A stretch of DNA of 45,172 bases from Myxococcales bacterium. Its GTDB lineage: Bacteria > Myxococcota_A > Polyangia > Haliangiales > Haliangiaceae. Every line of letters begins with the position of its first letter. Positions within the stretch are counted from its first letter, which is position 1. Positions 37,573 to 44,135 of this stretch are shown one piece after another. Made by a program: the position numbers and the translations under genes. The DNA lies in the NCBI GenBank assembly GCA_016794545.1, contig JAEUJX010000473.1:1-45172 (forward strand). Reading direction: 5' to 3'. The notes beneath the pieces are model-generated. The model was not told where the DNA came from. It worked only from the letters and a program-made list of their open reading frames with translations, and did not search any database.

Positions 37573-37751
37573 CCGAGTGCACCCACGAGACGCGCACGAA
37601 CGGCGTGTGCGCCACGTGCGGCCACTGCGAGCACGACGTGATCCTGAACGGCGCCTGCTACTACTGCGGCTCGACGGAGATCGACGGCGTCGCGATCTCG
37701 CCGAAGAAACCCACGGTCATCCCGGCCGACGCGCTCGTGCGCAAGAAATAG
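37569..37751 (+). CDS. 60-residue double zinc-knuckle protein coupled to recD
   Basis: A 60-residue protein starting at GTG within the recD stop (GTGA overlap). It contains two tandem 16-residue units of pattern C-x-H-x7-C-x2-C-G: CTHETRTNGVCATCGH (C4, H6, C14, C17) and CEHDVILNGACYYCGS (C20, H22, C30, C33). Each unit could hold one zinc ion with three Cys and one His. A flexible tail ending DALVRKK follows. No known family was recognised. Codon use matches the neighbouring rec genes and the spacing argues for translation with recD, so a role with RecBCD or DNA ends is an attractive guess only. Its TAG stop is formed by the first bases of the adjacent transposon end. Confidence 0.75.
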   Translation: MTECTHETRTNGVCATCGHCEHDVILNGACYYCGSTEIDGVAISPKKPTVIPADALVRKK

Positions 37752-37773
37752 GGACGGTCTCAACTTGCTCAAC
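37748..37773 (+). repeat. Left terminal inverted repeat of the RAYT cassette
   Basis: Starts ATAGGGACGGTCTCAACTTG; it is the exact reverse complement of 38888-38913. It contains the stop codon of the zinc-knuckle gene. Confidence 0.9.
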
Positions 37774-37810
37774 GTGGGGCGTGGAACCACTGGAAATCGC
37801 TAGCTCCGGA

Positions 37811-37833
37811 GGGACGGTCTCAACCTGCGCAAC
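37811..37833 (+). repeat. Second, imperfect REP-like copy
   Basis: Starts GGGACGGTCTCAACCTGC; two mismatches over 23 bases compared with the left terminal repeat, same orientation. The 37 bases between the two copies hold a GTGG-AA-CCAC hairpin. Confidence 0.85.
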
Positions 37834-37862
37834 TTCGCAACGAGGTGGCCGATATCGGCCGC

Positions 37863-38864
37863 ATGCGCACGGCCCGCTTCTGCACCCCCGGTCTCGCCTA
37901 TCACTGCATCTGGCGCTTCGTCGACCGAGACTGGTTCTTCGAATCTCACGACGAACGCGCGAACTACCTGCGGTTGCTCGGTCACGCGTTCGGTCGCACG
38001 GACTGGCGCTGCCTCGCCTACGCGCTCATGAGCAATCACATCCACGTCGCCGCGATCGCTGGTCGCAAGCCGATGGCCAGCTGGACGCGGGCAGTGAACT
38101 CGCCGTTCGCGAACTGGATGAACCGAAAACGGGGACGTCTCGGACCGCTGTTCGCGGATCGCTCCAAGGACTTCCAGATCCGCTCCGGCGGCGTGGGCGA
38201 GGTGATCGCGTACATCCACAACAATCCCGTGAGGGCAGGCGTCGTCGCACGCGCACGCCATTCCGACTGGACATCGCATCGCGCATACGCGGGACTTGTC
38301 GAAGGTCCCGCGTGGCTCGCCGTCGACGAAGGGCTCGCGCGCTCGGGATTTGACCGACCGCGCGAGTTCGATGCATGGGTGGACATCACCCCGGGCGAGT
38401 CGGCGGAGGTCTCGATCGAGCGCTTCAAGAAGCAGTTGAGGCGGCGCGGGTCGCTCGAGCCTGCCACCCCCACCAAGCACGGCGACCAGGTTGCGTTCCC
38501 GTTGATGGCCCGGCGTCACTTCTTCCTCCGCCCGAGTCCTGCACGAGTGATCGAGCTCGTTGCCGAGCTCTGTGACGAGCAACCCGAATTGATCTGCTCG
38601 CGGCGGCGGCTTCCGCGTCTCTCAGCGATTCGCGTCGTTGTCGCTCACTGCGCGAGCTCCCTCGGTATCACACCGACCGAGACCGCCTCTGCGCTCGGCA
38701 TCAGCTGCCAGGCCGTGAGCTCGATGCTTCGCCGCGAGGTCGAGCCCCAGCTGCGCGGAGTGCTGTCGGCGTGTCTTCACACGTTGCGCGTGGAGTTCTG
38801 GAATCGCGACCCCAGCCGTCCCCCACTTGACGGCTCGTTGAGTTCGTCCCTCGCGAGCCAGTGA
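37863..38864 (+). CDS. REP-associated tyrosine transposase (Y1/HUH) with C-terminal HTH
   Basis: A 333-residue protein (339 if the GTG at 37845 is used). The Y1 transposase core has FCTPGLAYHCIWRFVDRDWFF at the start, the metal-binding HUH motif SNHIHVAA (H59, H61) and the catalytic tyrosine in EVIAYIHNNPVRAGVV (Y117). The family cuts and joins single-stranded DNA at REP hairpins. Beyond residue 200 there is a second region ending in a helix-turn-helix, LGITPTETASALGISCQAVSSML, similar to the DnaA-like HTH in longer RAYTs. The frame is intact, so the enzyme may be functional. It is a single-copy domesticated or recently moved element; only one copy is visible here. Confidence 0.88.
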   Translation: MRTARFCTPGLAYHCIWRFVDRDWFFESHDERANYLRLLGHAFGRTDWRCLAYALMSNHIHVAAIAGRKPMASWTRAVNSPFANWMNRKRGRLGPLFADRSKDFQIRSGGVGEVIAYIHNNPVRAGVVARARHSDWTSHRAYAGLVEGPAWLAVDEGLARSGFDRPREFDAWVDITPGESAEVSIERFKKQLRRRGSLEPATPTKHGDQVAFPLMARRHFFLRPSPARVIELVAELCDEQPELICSRRRLPRLSAIRVVVAHCASSLGITPTETASALGISCQAVSSMLRREVEPQLRGVLSACLHTLRVEFWNRDPSRPPLDGSLSSSLASQ

Positions 38865-38887
38865 TGTCGCGTACTTGCGCGACTCAA

Positions 38888-38913
38888 GTTGAGCAAGTTG
38901 AGACCGTCCCTAT
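38888..38913 (-). repeat. Right terminal inverted repeat of the RAYT cassette
   Basis: Exact reverse complement of 37748-37773. It overlaps the TAG stop (38910-38912) of the minus-strand membrane gene. Just inside it, CTCAA-G-TTGAG can form a small hairpin. Confidence 0.9.
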
Positions 38914-39620
38914 CTCCGAGCACGCAGCTCCTCGGGCGCGATCGGACGATCCGTCTCCTTGAACAGGTCCGCGTCGCTCGACGCGACGAGCGGGAACGTC
39001 GACGTCGCGCGCATCACGAGCGCGTGCGCGCCATCGCGGTAGTCGGTGGCGGCGAGCTCGCGCACCGCGACGCCGCACACGAGGACCAGCGAGCCGGGGA
39101 GGAGCAGGCCCTCCTCGACGGTGACCGCGAAGTAGTGGTAGCCGGGCACGAGCGCGGAGACGTGCGGCGGGAGGGGCGGGTCCCAGTGGCCGATCGGACC
39201 ATCGGTGACCGCGAGCTCGAGGCCCTCGGCACTCACGATCAGGCTCCCCGTGGGGTCGACGACCTCGAAGGAGACACAGCGCGCCTCCTCGCGCAGCTGC
39301 GGCAGGTGAAAGCCGTACTCGAGCCGCGCGGAGCGGATGTCGAGGTGGTAGCCGATGCACTCGGTGCCGGTGAACGGAGCGCGCAGGAGCGGCACGCCGG
39401 GGAGCGCGCGGACCGTGCCCATGACGACGGCGGCGGTCCCGTCGCCGAGCTCGGCGATGGTCTTGCGCTGGAGGTGCTTGAGCACGCGGCGCACCGCCTC
39501 GCCGCGGTCGCGCGGCGGCTCGCCGGCCGGGGGCAGCGCCTTGGTCCTCCGCCCGAGGCGGGCGCCGATCGCGATCGCGCCGACGACACCTCCGGCGAAG
39601 CCGAGGAACAGGAGCCACAT
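38910..39620 (-). CDS. Membrane protein resembling the BAM/GIDE (MULAN-like) domain
   Basis: A 236-residue protein with one N-terminal membrane helix (LLFLGFAGGVVGAIAIGARLG, residues 3-23) followed by a basic charged stretch. The soluble part has VVMGTVRALPGVPLLRAPFTGTECIGYHLDIR, LREEARCVSFEVVDPTGSLIVSAEG and YHYFAVTVEEGLLLPGSLVLVCGVA. The pattern GxV-GxPLxAPxTGxxCxxY resembles the BAM/GIDE domain found in mitochondrial MULAN-type ubiquitin ligases and in bacterial membrane proteins of unknown function. There is no RING domain. The ATG is 8 bases after TACCCT. Its stop lies in the RAYT terminal repeat. Confidence 0.6.
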   Translation of the reverse strand: MWLLFLGFAGGVVGAIAIGARLGRRTKALPPAGEPPRDRGEAVRRVLKHLQRKTIAELGDGTAAVVMGTVRALPGVPLLRAPFTGTECIGYHLDIRSARLEYGFHLPQLREEARCVSFEVVDPTGSLIVSAEGLELAVTDGPIGHWDPPLPPHVSALVPGYHYFAVTVEEGLLLPGSLVLVCGVAVRELAATDYRDGAHALVMRATSTFPLVASSDADLFKETDRPIAPEELRARR

Positions 39621-39628
39621 CCCGCCCG

Positions 39629-39634
39629 AGGGTA
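39629..39634 (-). promoter_or_regulatory. -10-like box TACCCT before the BAM/GIDE-like gene
   Basis: On the minus strand, TACCCT ends 8 bases before ATG 39620. It overlaps the end of the upstream M1 peptidase gene region (stop at 39637). Confidence 0.45.
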
Positions 39635-39636
39635 TG

Positions 39637-40899
39637 TCAGAACCGCTTGCGAAGACGCGCGTCGACGATCGGCTTCGGATCGAACCCAGTCTCGCGCTCG
39701 ATCGCGTCGACCATGTCCTGCATCGAGGCGGGCTTGTTCTTGTACTTCTTGTAGAACCGGCCGATCACGCCGTCGAGGACCTCGGCGCCGACGGCGGCCG
39801 CGACGTCCTTGTAGAAGAACGCGCCCTGCATGTACGGCAGGTTCGTGAACAGCTTGTCGCGGATGATGTCGATCTGGTTGCAGCCGGCCGGCCACGCCGG
39901 CGCACCGCCCTCGGCGATCGCGGCGTCGAGCTCCTCCTGATAGTCCGCCCAGATCTTCGCCTCGAGCGCTGGGTTCGCGATCGATAGGGCACGCGCGGAG
40001 AGGTAGCTCGTCGTGCCCTCGCTGAGCACGAAGTCCTCCCAGCACCGCAGCCGCACGCCGTCGCCGAACCAGCCGTGCGCGGCCTCGTGCGCCTGCGTGA
40101 CCTCGTCGGACATCGCGTCCTTCGCGACGTGGAAGAACGGGTGGTGCTCCATGCCACCGTAGAGGCCCTCGCCCCAGATCACGGCGACGGTCGCCATCTC
40201 GCGGCCGAACGAGTACGGGCCGAGCGTCTTCTCGTACCAGTCGACGACCTTGACGAGGTTCTTCGTGCCGGCCCTCGCCGCGAGCTCGCCGCCCGGCAGC
40301 CAGTACGCGGAGAGCTTCGTGCCCGCCGCCGTCGTGCCGAGGCTGGTCTTGCCATACGTACCGACCGCCCACGCGAGCATGTACGGGGGAGCCTCGGCAT
40401 CGATCGACGCCGGATAGACCGCGGTCTTCCCCGCGGGCACGCCGTCGATCGCGAGCGTGAACGTCGTGCCGTCGGCCGGCTGGCTGTGGCACGGAAACAG
40501 GTTGCCGCAGAAGTAGGGCCAGATCACCGTCGAGCCGCCGGGCAGGAGGCCGTCGGCCTTGTCCTGCTGCTCGAACGCATACGTCACGACGAGCGGGCCT
40601 CGCACGTTCGACACGCGCAGCTTGCCGCCGGTGGTGGTGTAGCGGCGGTGGCCGCGATTGTCGGTGACGTCCTCGATGGTCAGGCCACCGACCTCGAGCG
40701 AGACGTGCCCGTACTTCTCGAGCTCGATCGTCGCGACCGCCGTCAGCTCCGCGAGGTCGACGTCGAGGTGCGTCGCCTTGATGTTCACCGTGCTCGCGCC
40801 GTCGGCCTTGCCGTCGAGGAAGTCCTCGTCGTCGAGCTCGTCGCCCGGCTCGGTCGAACACGCGCCGAGCAGCAACAGGATCAGCCAGCGCGCGCGCAT
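39637..40899 (-). CDS. M1-family (aminopeptidase N-like) metallopeptidase lipoprotein
   Basis: A 420-residue protein. MRARWLILLLLGAC is a lipoprotein signal (Cys14), followed by an acidic tether STEPGDELDDEDFLDGKADG. The N-terminal beta domain is followed by a gluzincin catalytic domain: GGMEHHPFFHV (in place of the GAMEN exopeptidase motif), then the zinc motif HEAAHGWFGDG (271-275) with the third ligand in FVLSEGTTSY (E294), giving HExxH-x18-E. This is the M1 arrangement with all three zinc ligands intact. It is shorter than typical M1 enzymes because the large C-terminal helical domain is reduced. It should be anchored to a membrane and cleave peptides outside the cytoplasm. The start is ATG 40899; an in-frame GTG at 40953 is less likely. 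Confidence 0.85.
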   Translation of the reverse strand: MRARWLILLLLGACSTEPGDELDDEDFLDGKADGASTVNIKATHLDVDLAELTAVATIELEKYGHVSLEVGGLTIEDVTDNRGHRRYTTTGGKLRVSNVRGPLVVTYAFEQQDKADGLLPGGSTVIWPYFCGNLFPCHSQPADGTTFTLAIDGVPAGKTAVYPASIDAEAPPYMLAWAVGTYGKTSLGTTAAGTKLSAYWLPGGELAARAGTKNLVKVVDWYEKTLGPYSFGREMATVAVIWGEGLYGGMEHHPFFHVAKDAMSDEVTQAHEAAHGWFGDGVRLRCWEDFVLSEGTTSYLSARALSIANPALEAKIWADYQEELDAAIAEGGAPAWPAGCNQIDIIRDKLFTNLPYMQGAFFYKDVAAAVGAEVLDGVIGRFYKKYKNKPASMQDMVDAIERETGFDPKPIVDARLRKRF

Positions 40900-40986
40900 G
40901 CGCGAGGGTGCAGCAAGCCCCCTGCCAGCTGGCCGCCGAGTCCTCCCGCGCACCTACCGGACGGTGGCAACTCGAGTCGCCGGCGC

Positions 40987-41634
40987 TCAGTCTCTCGGGT
41001 AGACCGCCAGCTCCCGCGACAGCAGCGCGGCGAGCCGCGGATCCGCCTCGACCCGCGTCGCGATCGCGTGCAGCCGCGGCGCGTTCGCGAGGAACCACGC
41101 GCGGCGCGGGCGCCAGCACGTCGCGACGCAGATGTAGAGGTCGAGCGCGCTCGTGTGCTCGCCGAGGAAGTACGGGCCGGTCGGCGCCGCGGCCGCGTCG
41201 AGTTGCATCCAGAGCTTCTCGCGGTGCTCGTTGGTCGATGCCCGCAGCGCCTCTCCGCCCCCGGCGCCGGCCCACTTCGCCGGATCGTCGCCGTACGTGA
41301 ACGTCGGGTAGATCGCGGCCACGAAGAACACCAGCCAGCGCAGCGCATCGCGCCGCCGCGGATCGCCGGGCCGCGGCAGGAGGCCCGCGTCGGGGTGCAG
41401 CTCGTCGACGTGCAGCACGATCGCCGCCGTCTCGGTCATCACCGCGCCGTCGGGCATCACGAGCGTCGGCACCTGGCCGAGCGGGTTCAGCGCGAGCAGG
41501 CGATCACGCGCCGGCCCCGCTTCCTCGTAGTTGATCTCCTCGCGGTCGTACTCGATCCCGGCCAGCACGAGCACGGCCTCGGCGATCGTCGAGCCGCAGC
41601 CCCGACAGCCGAGCAGCCGCCAGCGCGCGCTCAC
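40987..41634 (-). CDS. Glutathione S-transferase family protein with CxxC active-site region
   Basis: A 215-residue GST-like protein. The first strand and helix read RWRLLGCRGCGSTIAEAVLVLAGIEYDREEI, with a CRGC pair where the catalytic Ser/Tyr/Cys sits. The cis-Pro loop is NPLGQVPTLVMPDGAVMTETAAIVLHVDEL. The helical C-terminal domain has TGPYFLGEHTSALDLYICVATCWRP. The paired cysteines suggest a Cys-GST (beta/omega-like) with thiol-transfer activity rather than conjugation, but this is an inference. The GTG start overlaps the fabI stop by four bases (GTGA), so it is translated with fabI, an unusual pairing of lipid synthesis and thiol chemistry. Confidence 0.85.
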   Translation of the reverse strand: MSARWRLLGCRGCGSTIAEAVLVLAGIEYDREEINYEEAGPARDRLLALNPLGQVPTLVMPDGAVMTETAAIVLHVDELHPDAGLLPRPGDPRRRDALRWLVFFVAAIYPTFTYGDDPAKWAGAGGGEALRASTNEHREKLWMQLDAAAAPTGPYFLGEHTSALDLYICVATCWRPRRAWFLANAPRLHAIATRVEADPRLAALLSRELAVYPRD

Positions 41635-42530
41635 GCCGGCGCCGCCCCTTCCTTGTCGACCGCGATGCCCATCGCCGCGAAGCCCTTGTCGACGTAGACG
41701 ACCGTGCCGGTGATGCCGCTCGCGAGCGGGCTCGACAGGAACGCCGCGGTCGCGCCGACCTCCTCGGCGGTGATCGACTCGGTCAGCGGCGAGTTGCGCC
41801 GCGTGTAGTCGATCATCTGGTCGATGAAGCCGATCGCGCTCGCCGCGCGCGACGCGTACGGCCCCGCGCTGATCACGTTCACGCGGTGGCCCCACTTGCG
41901 GCCCGCCTCGAACGCGAGCACGCGCGCGTCGCTCTCCAGCGCGGCCTTCGCCGACGACATGCCGCCGCCGTAGCCCGGCACCACGCGCTCGGCCGCCATG
42001 TACGAGAGCGAGATGAACGAGCCGCCCTTCCTGACGTGCGGGCCGAGCTGCTGCACCAGCGAGACGTTGGAGTACGCGCTCGCGGAGAGCGCCGACAGGT
42101 AGCCCTTGCGCGAGGTCTCGAGCAGCGGCTTCTTCACCTCGCTGCCGTTCGCGAGCGAGTGGATCACGATGTCCGCGCCGCCATCGGCGGCGACCGCGGC
42201 CGCCAGCCCGGCGATCGAGAAGTCGCCGAGGTCCTTGTAGCGCCGGCTCTCGCGGAGCTCGGCGGGCGCGTCCTCGAGCCGGTCGAACTCGGCGTCGAGC
42301 GGGTAGATCTTCGAGAACGTCAGCTTCGAACCGTCCTTCATCGCGAGCGACGCATCGAACTTGCCGCGCTCGAGCATCGTCTTGAAGATGCCGAGGGCGG
42401 GCGGCCAGGTCGCGACCGCCACCGTGGCCCCGGCCTCGGCGAGCGCCTTCGCGATCGCGAAGCCAAAACCGCCGTCGTCGGCTACGCCCGCGACCACCGC
42501 GTGCTTCCCTGTGAGATCGATCGTCAACAT
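41631..42530 (-). CDS. fabI: Enoyl-acyl carrier protein reductase, plant-type FabI
   Basis: A 299-residue NADH-dependent reductase for the last step of fatty-acid elongation. MLTIDLTGKHAVVAGVADDGGFGFAIAKAL is the Rossmann start, then ATWPPALGIFKTML. The active-site region is FISLSYMAAERVVPGYGGGMSSAKAALESD, with the tyrosine and lysine of the family and the GYGGG insertion. NVISAGPYASRAASAIG follows. The longer substrate-loop region and GYGGGMSSAKAALESD are typical of the plastid/Chlamydia-type FabI rather than the short Escherichia coli form. There is no Shine-Dalgarno, and no clear -10 was found. A hairpin (42531-42546) abuts the start codon. It is translationally coupled to a GST. Confidence 0.93.
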   Translation of the reverse strand: MLTIDLTGKHAVVAGVADDGGFGFAIAKALAEAGATVAVATWPPALGIFKTMLERGKFDASLAMKDGSKLTFSKIYPLDAEFDRLEDAPAELRESRRYKDLGDFSIAGLAAAVAADGGADIVIHSLANGSEVKKPLLETSRKGYLSALSASAYSNVSLVQQLGPHVRKGGSFISLSYMAAERVVPGYGGGMSSAKAALESDARVLAFEAGRKWGHRVNVISAGPYASRAASAIGFIDQMIDYTRRNSPLTESITAEEVGATAAFLSSPLASGITGTVVYVDKGFAAMGIAVDKEGAAPA

Positions 42531-42546
42531 GGGCGGGTGATCGCCC
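42531..42546 (-). promoter_or_regulatory. Small hairpin directly before the fabI start
   Basis: GGGCG-GGTGAT-CGCCC, a perfect 5-bp stem with a 6-base loop, touching the fabI ATG. It could affect start-codon access; this is only a structural observation. The rest of the divergent region to 42658 shows only a CAGCA...TGCTG inverted repeat at 42566-42580. Confidence 0.3.
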
Positions 42547-42658
42547 GAATCCCCTTTGGAATCAACAGCACAGGCTGCTGATGCAACCCCGCTTCGCCCG
42601 CAAGCCGATGCCAGGGCGGCCCGTGATTTCGGTTCTCGCCTCCGGGGGGGTCGTCCCC

Positions 42659-42664
42659 TACCAT
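42659..42664 (+). promoter_or_regulatory. -10-like box TACCAT before the metalloprotease-like gene
   Basis: TACCAT ends 11 bases before ATG 42676. Confidence 0.4.
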
Positions 42665-42675
42665 GATGCTCACAG

Positions 42676-44055
42676 ATGCGAGCGTGGATTCCCCTCGTCA
42701 TGGCCCTGGGTGCGCCCTCGATCGTCGCAGCCGAGACGACGCAGCCACTTGCCCCTCGACCGCCCCCGCCCATCGTCTGGCAGAACACCGTGCTGAAGGC
42801 GCCCGAGGGCACGCTCGCCCTCGCGCCGATCTCGCACACGCTGTTCCTCAACAAGTGCACCGGCGGGTGCACGGTGTCGCCCGGTCAGAACGACGCGCGC
42901 ACCAACCGCAGCTCGATCCCGAGCTCGACCGTCACGCTGTCGAGCTGGAACACGCTCTACACCGACGCGAAGTGGGACCAGCTGGTCGACTGCGTGAAGC
43001 AGACGTTCATCCCGTTCGACGTCAATGTGGTCACCACCGACCCGGGCTCCACGGTCAGCCACCACGAGGTGATGATCACCGGTGGCAACTCGCAGCAGCT
43101 CCGCGCGGGGCTCAACGCCGGCGGCGTCGCGCCGTTCATCGGCTGCAACGCGCAGTACAACAACGGCCTGTCGTTCGTGTTCGGCGCGACGACGTCCGAC
43201 CTCGAGTACCTGTGCGGCGCGGTCGCGCAGGAAGCGGCGCACGTCTGGGGGCTCGATCACGAGCTCAACAAGGACGATCCGATGACGTACCTCGACCTCG
43301 GTACGCTCAAGCGGTTCCAGAACGCGTCGGCGCAGTGCCACGACCCGGACCTGAACCCGTCGCAGTGCGAGTGCGGCGGCAGCACGCAGAACAGCTACCA
43401 GTATCTGCTCCAGACGTTCGGCGCCTCGAACCTGCCGCCCGCGACGCTGACGATCGCGACGCCGATCGAAGGCCAGTGGGTGAAGCCCGGCTTCCCCGTG
43501 CGCGCGCAGCTCACGTCGCTGATCGAGGGCTCGAGCGGCGGCTCGCTCTCGATCGACGGCATGCAGGTGATGACGTCGTCGCCGACCGCGCCACTCGCGT
43601 TCAACGCACCGACCACGCTCACCGGCGGCGAGCACACGGTCACGGTGCAGGGCTCCGACGGCTCGGGCCGCACCGCCATGGCGAGCGTGAAGGTCAAGGT
43701 CACCGCCGCGTGCAGCGACTCGATGCCGTGCACGAACGGCACGCACTGCATCGGCGGTTACTGCGTGCCGGGCGCGGAGGTCGACGGCGGCCTCGGCGCG
43801 ACGTGCACGAGCAACGACAACTGCATCTCCGGCCAGTGCGGCTCCGCCGATGGCCAGCAGCTGTGCACCGGCGGCTGCACCGCCGCGAGCGCGTGCCCGT
43901 CGGGCTACGCGTGCATCGGCGGCGAGGGCACCGCGGGCGTGTGCTGGCCGGCCTCCGACGACGGCGGCTGCTCGACGAGCGGCGGCGCCGGTGGTCCGGC
44001 GATGCTGCTCGCCGGTCTGGGGCTCGGCGCCATGCTGGTGCGCCGCCGGCGCTGA
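42676..44055 (+). CDS. Metalloprotease-like secreted protein with MYXO-CTERM tail and altered zinc motif
   Basis: A 459-residue protein with a signal peptide (MRAWIPLVMALGAPSIVAA). The putative protease centre reads QEAAHVWGLDH (185-195), then DDPMTYL. This is the metzincin-like HExxHxxGxxH with the first His replaced by Gln185; Glu186, His189 and His195 are kept. A probable immunoglobulin-like domain follows (about 255-345), then a Cys-rich section (CSDSMPCTNGTHCIGGYC..., CTSNDNCISGQC, CTGGCTAASACPSGYACIGG). The C-terminus is a MYXO-CTERM signal: GGCSTSGGAGG, hydrophobic helix AMLLAGLGLGAML and RRRR. It is probably exported and processed at the surface. Enzyme activity is uncertain. Confidence 0.82.
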   Translation: MRAWIPLVMALGAPSIVAAETTQPLAPRPPPPIVWQNTVLKAPEGTLALAPISHTLFLNKCTGGCTVSPGQNDARTNRSSIPSSTVTLSSWNTLYTDAKWDQLVDCVKQTFIPFDVNVVTTDPGSTVSHHEVMITGGNSQQLRAGLNAGGVAPFIGCNAQYNNGLSFVFGATTSDLEYLCGAVAQEAAHVWGLDHELNKDDPMTYLDLGTLKRFQNASAQCHDPDLNPSQCECGGSTQNSYQYLLQTFGASNLPPATLTIATPIEGQWVKPGFPVRAQLTSLIEGSSGGSLSIDGMQVMTSSPTAPLAFNAPTTLTGGEHTVTVQGSDGSGRTAMASVKVKVTAACSDSMPCTNGTHCIGGYCVPGAEVDGGLGATCTSNDNCISGQCGSADGQQLCTGGCTAASACPSGYACIGGEGTAGVCWPASDDGGCSTSGGAGGPAMLLAGLGLGAMLVRRRR

Positions 44056-44123
44056 TCCCACCCGGCACGTGCGGCGCTCGCGCGGCGCGCATGTGCCGCG
44101 GCGCTCGTGCGGCGGGCAAGTGC

Positions 44124-44129
44124 TACGTT
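44124..44129 (+). promoter_or_regulatory. -10-like box TACGTT before the esterase gene
   Basis: TACGTT ends 6 bases before GTG 44136, with no Shine-Dalgarno between them. Confidence 0.5.
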
Positions 44130-44135
44130 CGGCGC

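Larger units (their letters stand above)
37748..38913. mobile_element. RAYT (REP-associated tyrosine transposase) cassette
   Basis: A single transposase gene is enclosed by perfect 26-bp inverted repeats (37748-37773 and 38888-38913), each starting ATAGGGACGGTCTCAACTTG when read inward. An imperfect third copy is at 37811-37833 (21 of 23 matching). This is the plan of a REP/BIME-associated transposase unit. The segment is noticeably less GC-rich than its surroundings. It lies between two convergent genes whose TAG stops both fall in the repeat ends. Confidence 0.8.

Noticed and set aside
37925-37960. A GTTC-like stretch resembling a tRNA T-arm
   Set aside because: It lies inside the transposase coding sequence and no cloverleaf can be drawn around it.
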